A stretch of 10,517 nucleotides of DNA from Alphaproteobacteria bacterium (GTDB taxonomy: Bacteria; Pseudomonadota; Alphaproteobacteria; RF32; UBA3637). Under the pieces are notes generated by a model. It did no database searches and was not told the origin of the DNA. It saw only the letters and a list, made by a program, of their open reading frames with translations. This document shows positions 7,533 through 10,517 of this stretch, one piece after another. The DNA is taken from positions 1 through 10,517 of the forward strand of contig JAGBRF010000025.1 in NCBI GenBank assembly GCA_017632555.1, given 5' to 3'. A program made the translations under genes and the position numbers. Every line of letters starts with the position of its first letter. Within the stretch, counting starts at the first letter, position 1.

Positions 7533-8919
7533 TGTTATTCGAATAGCGGTCAGTATTCTGTTTTTATGGTGTTTGTTCGGGTGTATGGTCGGTCCCGATT
7601 TTGAAAAGCCAACACTTTATTCCAACACGGAAATTGAAAAAGCGTTGGATTTGAAACCGTCCGAAGAAAAAGTAAAAGATTCGTATTCGATTTTTAATGA
7701 TCCCGTTTTGAATCAGTTATTAAAAATGGCTGTGGAAAATTCGCCGTCCGTTCGTATGGCAATTCAACGGGTAAAGCAGGCGCGATTGTCCGTCAAAATT
7801 GAACAAGCAAAGGGATTGCCGACTTTGGACGCAACCGGGCAATATCAATATGTGAAAGAAAGCCGAAACATCGGATATGTTTTTGATGAGGACATTTATC
7901 AAGTCGGTTTGGACGCCACCTGGGAAATTGACATTTTCGGCGGACAACGCCGGGCCACGCAAGCGTCTTTGGCAAATGCGGCGGCAACAATAGCCAATTT
8001 GGATAATGTTTATGTGTCTTTAAGTGCCGAAGTTGCTTTGGCATATATCAATTTCAGACAAGGACAAAGCACGCAATCGTTATTGCAAGAAACATTGAAA
8101 ACGCAAAAATCATCTTTGGAATATATGAAATCTTTGCATAAATCCGGATTGGTCAGCCAAGACAAAATCAACCAAGTGAACGTATCCGTTCAAAACACGT
8201 TGGCCGAATTGGCATCGGTTCAAACCAAAACAGAGCAGGCGAAAAATCAGTTGGCTTTGCTGACGGGACAATTACCGAATAAGTTAGATGATTTATTGAA
8301 AAGTCAAACGAATAATTTGCCGGATAAAACCTTTGATGTAAACCGTTTTTTTGTTATTTCGGCAGATGTGATATCCAACCGTCCGGATGTGAAAGCGGCG
8401 TTGTATAATCTGATGGCTGAAAATGAAAAAGTAGGTCAAGCAACGGCTGAATTATATCCCAAAATTTCTTTATCGGCCATGTTGGGTTTTCAATCATTAC
8501 ATTCGAATAATTTGTTGAATCATAAAAGCTATGCGTATTCTTTAACGCCGGCATTTACAATTCCTTTGTTTTATTTCGGACAGTTAAAAAATCAAATTGA
8601 AATTCAAAAGGAAAAATATGAAGAAGCGTTTGCTCAATACGAAAACACTTTTTTGACGGCGGCCGAAGAAATAAAAAATGCTTTGGTTGGTATTCAAGGC
8701 GCACAAAAACAATATGATTCAGCCCAAAACAGTTTATCTGAAACGGAAAACGTTTATCATTTGAACGAAAAAAGGAAAAGTGCCGGTTTAATAAATCAAA
8801 TCGAATTGGAACAATCGAAAGTGCAATTATTATCTATGCGTCAAAAATCAGTCAGTGCAAATGCCGAATTATATTCAGCCATTGTGCGCTTTTTTAAATC
8901 AATCGGTGCTTTGATATAA
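7519..8919 (+). CDS. Outer-membrane factor lipoprotein of the RND pump (NodT/OprM/TolC-like)
   Basis: With the start at 7519 the protein has 466 residues and begins with a lipoprotein signal: charged MQKNNVIR, a hydrophobic core (9-20), then lipobox LFGC with acylated C22. MVGPDFEKP follows, close to the CxVGPDYxRP of NodT-family channels. Two outer-membrane-efflux repeats are visible, about 60-250 and 275-460. Signatures include WEIDIFGGQRRA (135-146), LLTGQLP (247-253), SADVISNRPDVKAA (281-294), ELYPKISLSA (311-320) and FYFGQLKNQIEIQK (351-364). It should form the trimeric channel through the outer membrane and the long periplasmic alpha-barrel for the pump encoded just upstream. The start overlaps the transporter stop by 14 bases, indicating one transcript with coupled translation. 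The overlap and the complete adaptor/transporter/channel order support a dedicated pump. Confidence 0.95.
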   Translation: MQKNNVIRIAVSILFLWCLFGCMVGPDFEKPTLYSNTEIEKALDLKPSEEKVKDSYSIFNDPVLNQLLKMAVENSPSVRMAIQRVKQARLSVKIEQAKGLPTLDATGQYQYVKESRNIGYVFDEDIYQVGLDATWEIDIFGGQRRATQASLANAAATIANLDNVYVSLSAEVALAYINFRQGQSTQSLLQETLKTQKSSLEYMKSLHKSGLVSQDKINQVNVSVQNTLAELASVQTKTEQAKNQLALLTGQLPNKLDDLLKSQTNNLPDKTFDVNRFFVISADVISNRPDVKAALYNLMAENEKVGQATAELYPKISLSAMLGFQSLHSNNLLNHKSYAYSLTPAFTIPLFYFGQLKNQIEIQKEKYEEAFAQYENTFLTAAEEIKNALVGIQGAQKQYDSAQNSLSETENVYHLNEKRKSAGLINQIELEQSKVQLLSMRQKSVSANAELYSAIVRFFKSIGALI

Positions 8920-8947
8920 AAAATTCTTTCTTTTTTTTGAAAAAGCG

Positions 8948-8956
8948 TGTTATAGT
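8948..8956 (+). promoter_or_regulatory. Probable extended -10 promoter for rpe-phoB
   Basis: TGTTATAGT fits an extended -10 element (TGn plus a TATAAT-like hexamer). It lies 26 bases before the rpe start, giving a leader of about 20 bases that contains the GAAAGGA ribosome binding site (8967-8973). There is no -35 at the normal distance, only a pyrimidine run; a TTGAAA at 8937-8942 is too close (8 bases). The 63-base gap after the efflux operon shows no convincing terminator, so readthrough from the pump genes is possible. Confidence 0.45.
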
Positions 8957-8982
8957 GAAAAAAAACGAAAGGATGATGGCTT

Positions 8983-9624
8983 ATGGTAAAAATTGCTCCC
9001 AGTATTTTATCGGCTGATTTTGCCCGTTTAGGACAAGATGTGGCGGATATTTGTCGCGATGGTGCGGATTTTGTTCACGTAGATGTGATGGATGCTCATT
9101 TTGTGCCGAATTTGACGTTCGGTGCTATGGTGTTGAAGGCGATTAAACCTTATTCAACAGTGCCGATGGACGTGCATTTGATGATGACCCACCCAAAAGA
9201 TTTTATACAAACATTTGTTTTGGCGGGTGCTAACCGATTGACTATTCATCAAGAAATTGAAGAAGATATCGGCGAATTGCTTTCCATGATTCGTTCTTCG
9301 GGTGTAAAAGCGGGCTTATGCTTGAAACCGCAAACACCGGTTGAAACGGTTATACCTTACTTGGATATGTTGGATTTGATTTTGGTTATGACTGTTGAAC
9401 CCGGTTTCGGTGGTCAATCGTTTATGGAAGATAAATTACCAAAGATAACGGCATTGAAAAAAATTATCGGCAAACGTCCTATTGAAATAGAAGTCGATGG
9501 CGGTATAAACGACAAAACGGGTCGCGCTTCTGTTCAAGCCGGTGCTGATGTTTTAATTGCCGGCAATTATATTTTTAAGGCCGAAAATCGTAAAAAAGCC
9601 ATCGAAATGCTTAAAGGAAAATAA
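8983..9624 (+). CDS. rpe: Ribulose-phosphate 3-epimerase
   Basis: This 213-residue cytoplasmic TIM-barrel enzyme interconverts D-ribulose 5-phosphate and D-xylulose 5-phosphate in the pentose phosphate pathway (and the Calvin cycle where present). The N-terminal IAPSILSADFARLG (4-17) is diagnostic. Metal and catalytic residues are all present: H32 and D34 in HVDVMD, H65 in DVHLMM and D172 in EVDGGI; D34 and D172 act as the acid/base pair. The phosphate-binding region includes VEPGFGGQSF (138-147), VDGGIN (171-176) and AGNYIF (193-198). Length is slightly short but within the family range. GAAAGGA 9 bases upstream supports the ATG at 8983. Only 2 bases separate its stop from phoB, so the two genes are probably cotranscribed. 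Confidence 0.97.
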   Translation: MVKIAPSILSADFARLGQDVADICRDGADFVHVDVMDAHFVPNLTFGAMVLKAIKPYSTVPMDVHLMMTHPKDFIQTFVLAGANRLTIHQEIEEDIGELLSMIRSSGVKAGLCLKPQTPVETVIPYLDMLDLILVMTVEPGFGGQSFMEDKLPKITALKKIIGKRPIEIEVDGGINDKTGRASVQAGADVLIAGNYIFKAENRKKAIEMLKGK

Positions 9625-9626
9625 GA

Positions 9627-10319
9627 ATGACAAAAATTATAGTCGTTGAAGACGAACAAGGCTTGCAAACGATTCTGAAATATAATTTGGAAAAAGAAGG
9701 TTATCAAACCGTTCCTGTTATGGACGGCAAAAAAGCCATTGAAACAATTTCAAGTGAAGATCCGGATTTGGTATTGCTTGATTGGATGTTGCCACATGTT
9801 TCCGGCGTGGAAATTTGTAAAACAATACGTCAAAATCACGACCTTCGGCATATTCCCGTTTTGATGTTGACGGCGCGTGGTGATGAGGCAGACAAAGTTT
9901 CCGGTCTGTCAATTGGTGCCGATGATTATATGACAAAGCCGTTTTCAATACCGGAGTTGATGGCGCGTATTAAAGCATTATTACGGCGTGCGCCACCCAA
10001 ACCACCGAAACAGGCAAAAACATTTGGGGATATAACGGTTGATTTTGATAAGAAACAAGTTATGCGTGGTGAACGTATGGTTCATTTGGGGCCGACTGAA
10101 TTTCGTTTACTGCAAATTTTCCTTGATGATCCGGAACGCGTTTTGTCCCGTTCTGAATTGTTGAAAAAAGTTTGGGGTGATTCAATTTACGTTGAAGACA
10201 GAACCGTTGATGTTCACGTTAAAAGATTACGTCAAGCATTAAATGCCGGTGGCGAATATGATATTATTCGTACGGTGCGTTCTGTCGGATATGCTTTGTC
10301 AGAAGCGAAAAAAAAGTAG
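9627..10319 (+). CDS. phoB: PhoB-type response regulator (OmpR/PhoB family)
   Basis: This is a 230-residue DNA-binding regulator, expected to activate phosphate-starvation genes when phosphorylated by PhoR. The receiver domain (1-121) has the acidic pair E8/D9, phospho-acceptor D52 in LLDWMLP, T82 in LTARGDE and K104 in MTKPFS. The winged-helix output domain (about 132-226) includes LGPTEFRLLQ (154-163), PERVLSRSELL (169-179) and YVEDRTVDVHVKRLRQAL (188-205), then IRTVRSVGYAL (214-224). The YVEDRTVDVH and GPTEF segments are close to E. coli PhoB, which is why I name it PhoB rather than a generic family member. Its ribosome binding site AAAGGAAA lies inside the end of rpe, with a 2-base gap. 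No phoR, phoU or pst gene is in view, so the phosphate role is inferred from similarity. It ends with TAG, evidence that TAG works as a stop in this genome. Confidence 0.9.
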   Translation: MTKIIVVEDEQGLQTILKYNLEKEGYQTVPVMDGKKAIETISSEDPDLVLLDWMLPHVSGVEICKTIRQNHDLRHIPVLMLTARGDEADKVSGLSIGADDYMTKPFSIPELMARIKALLRRAPPKPPKQAKTFGDITVDFDKKQVMRGERMVHLGPTEFRLLQIFLDDPERVLSRSELLKKVWGDSIYVEDRTVDVHVKRLRQALNAGGEYDIIRTVRSVGYALSEAKKK

Positions 10320-10348
10320 TTGTTTATTCACAAATTGTTTACTTTTTT
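10310..10348 (+). terminator. Possible weak terminator at the end of phoB
   Basis: AAAAAAGTA (10310-10318) is the exact reverse complement of TACTTTTTT (10340-10348), giving a 9-bp stem with a loop of about 21 bases. The left arm includes the last codons and most of the phoB stop, and the right arm is the U-run itself. The stem is nearly all A-U and therefore weak; it could be a chance product of the AAA-rich 3' end. It overlaps the spacer just upstream of the next promoter candidate. Confidence 0.25.
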
Positions 10349-10349
10349 A

Positions 10350-10358
10350 TGCTTTAAT
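10350..10358 (+). promoter_or_regulatory. Probable extended -10 promoter for the DUF2336 gene
   Basis: TGCTTTAAT matches an extended -10 (TGn plus TTTAAT). It lies 32 bases before the DUF2336 start and leaves room for a short leader with the AAAAGGG ribosome binding site (10376-10382). No -35 of good quality stands 16-18 bases upstream. The same type of element, also without a normal -35, precedes rpe. Confidence 0.4.
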
Positions 10359-10390
10359 TCAAGCGAAAAGTAACGAAAAGGGCAATGTAA

Positions 10391-10517
10391 ATGATAAAAA
10401 AAACGCCTGTTTATACAACACTGACACAAAAAGACGTGGATTTGCTGATGCAAAATCCCGCACCCGAAGTGCGTTCTCAAACGGCTCAAAAAGTTTCTGT
10501 GCAATACCAAGAAGAAA
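10391..10517 (+). CDS. DUF2336 family protein, N-terminal fragment
   Basis: Forty-two codons are visible before the window ends, so the gene is cut at its 3' side. The segment YTTLTQKDVDLLMQNPAPEV followed by RSQTAQKVSVQY resembles the N-terminus of DUF2336 proteins, which I recall as starting with an L-T/S-x-x-D-V-x-x-L-L-x-x-P-S/A-P-E-x-R-x-x-T-A-x-K-V pattern. They are uncharacterised, mostly several hundred residues long, found chiefly in Alphaproteobacteria and predicted to be helical-repeat proteins. The ATG at 10391 has AAAAGGG 8 bases upstream. A separate promoter candidate lies at 10350-10358, so the gene may be its own transcription unit downstream of phoB. Function is unknown, and the assignment rests on a short segment. 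Confidence 0.65.
   Translation, partial: MIKKTPVYTTLTQKDVDLLMQNPAPEVRSQTAQKVSVQYQEE

Noticed and set aside
8920..8945. Intrinsic terminator after the efflux operon
   Set aside because: CTTTTT and AAAAAG can pair around a 4-base loop, but the stem is only 6 mostly A-U pairs and no U-run follows it, so it does not resemble a working terminator.
10385..10390. Minimal upstream open reading frame ATG-TAA immediately before the DUF2336 start
   Set aside because: The ribosome binding site AAAAGGG is only 2 bases from this ATG but 8 bases from the one at 10391, so initiation at 10385 is unlikely. It probably arises from AT-rich sequence.
1..10517. CRISPR arrays, tRNA or rRNA genes, insertion sequences, phage or defence-system genes
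   Set aside because: I saw no regularly spaced repeats, cloverleaf-like sequences, transposase motifs or defence-type domains on either strand.

Overview
The window reads as chromosomal DNA from an AT-rich Gram-negative bacterium, most likely an alphaproteobacterium with an anaerobic or microaerobic lifestyle (a gut-associated lineage would fit). This is inferred from three things. A DUF2336-type protein, a family I associate mainly with Alphaproteobacteria, begins at the right edge. A PhoB-type regulator and a complete envelope-spanning RND pump imply an outer membrane. A class A flavodiiron protein, typical of organisms that must dispose of O2 or NO, is also present. No rRNA, tRNA, insertion sequence, phage gene or CRISPR array is visible.

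Layout. (1) 1-604, plus strand: the 3' part of a class I SAM-dependent methyltransferase gene with an in-frame TAG at 86-88, so it looks inactivated. (2) 613-2961, minus strand, probably one operon read from right to left: a small membrane protein of unknown function, a HAD-family hydrolase whose ATG directly follows the previous stop, and a flavodiiron protein. (3) 2962-3210: a divergent intergenic region with a cluster of CAAG/CTTG half-sites. (4) 3211-8919, plus strand: a tripartite RND efflux operon made of a periplasmic adaptor, an HAE1/AcrB-like transporter and a NodT-type outer-membrane lipoprotein. Both junctions overlap, so translation is probably coupled. (5) 8957-10319, plus strand: rpe (ribulose-phosphate 3-epimerase) followed after 2 bases by phoB. 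(6) 10391 to the edge: the first 42 codons of a DUF2336 protein with its own likely promoter.

How the genes work together. The pump operon is self-contained: the adaptor and transporter would span the inner membrane and periplasm, and the lipoprotein channel would open to the outside. No local repressor gene is present, so control must come from elsewhere, perhaps through the 2962-3210 region. The flavodiiron operon would remove O2 or NO using an electron donor encoded elsewhere. rpe-phoB couples a pentose-phosphate or Calvin-type epimerase to a phosphate-type response regulator with no histidine kinase or pst gene in view.

I see no convincing new multi-gene system here. The observations most worth checking are the nonsense codon in the methyltransferase, the small membrane protein/HAD/flavodiiron operon, the rpe-phoB-DUF2336 neighbourhood, and two short symmetrical DNA elements near 1835-1850 and 3017-3032.
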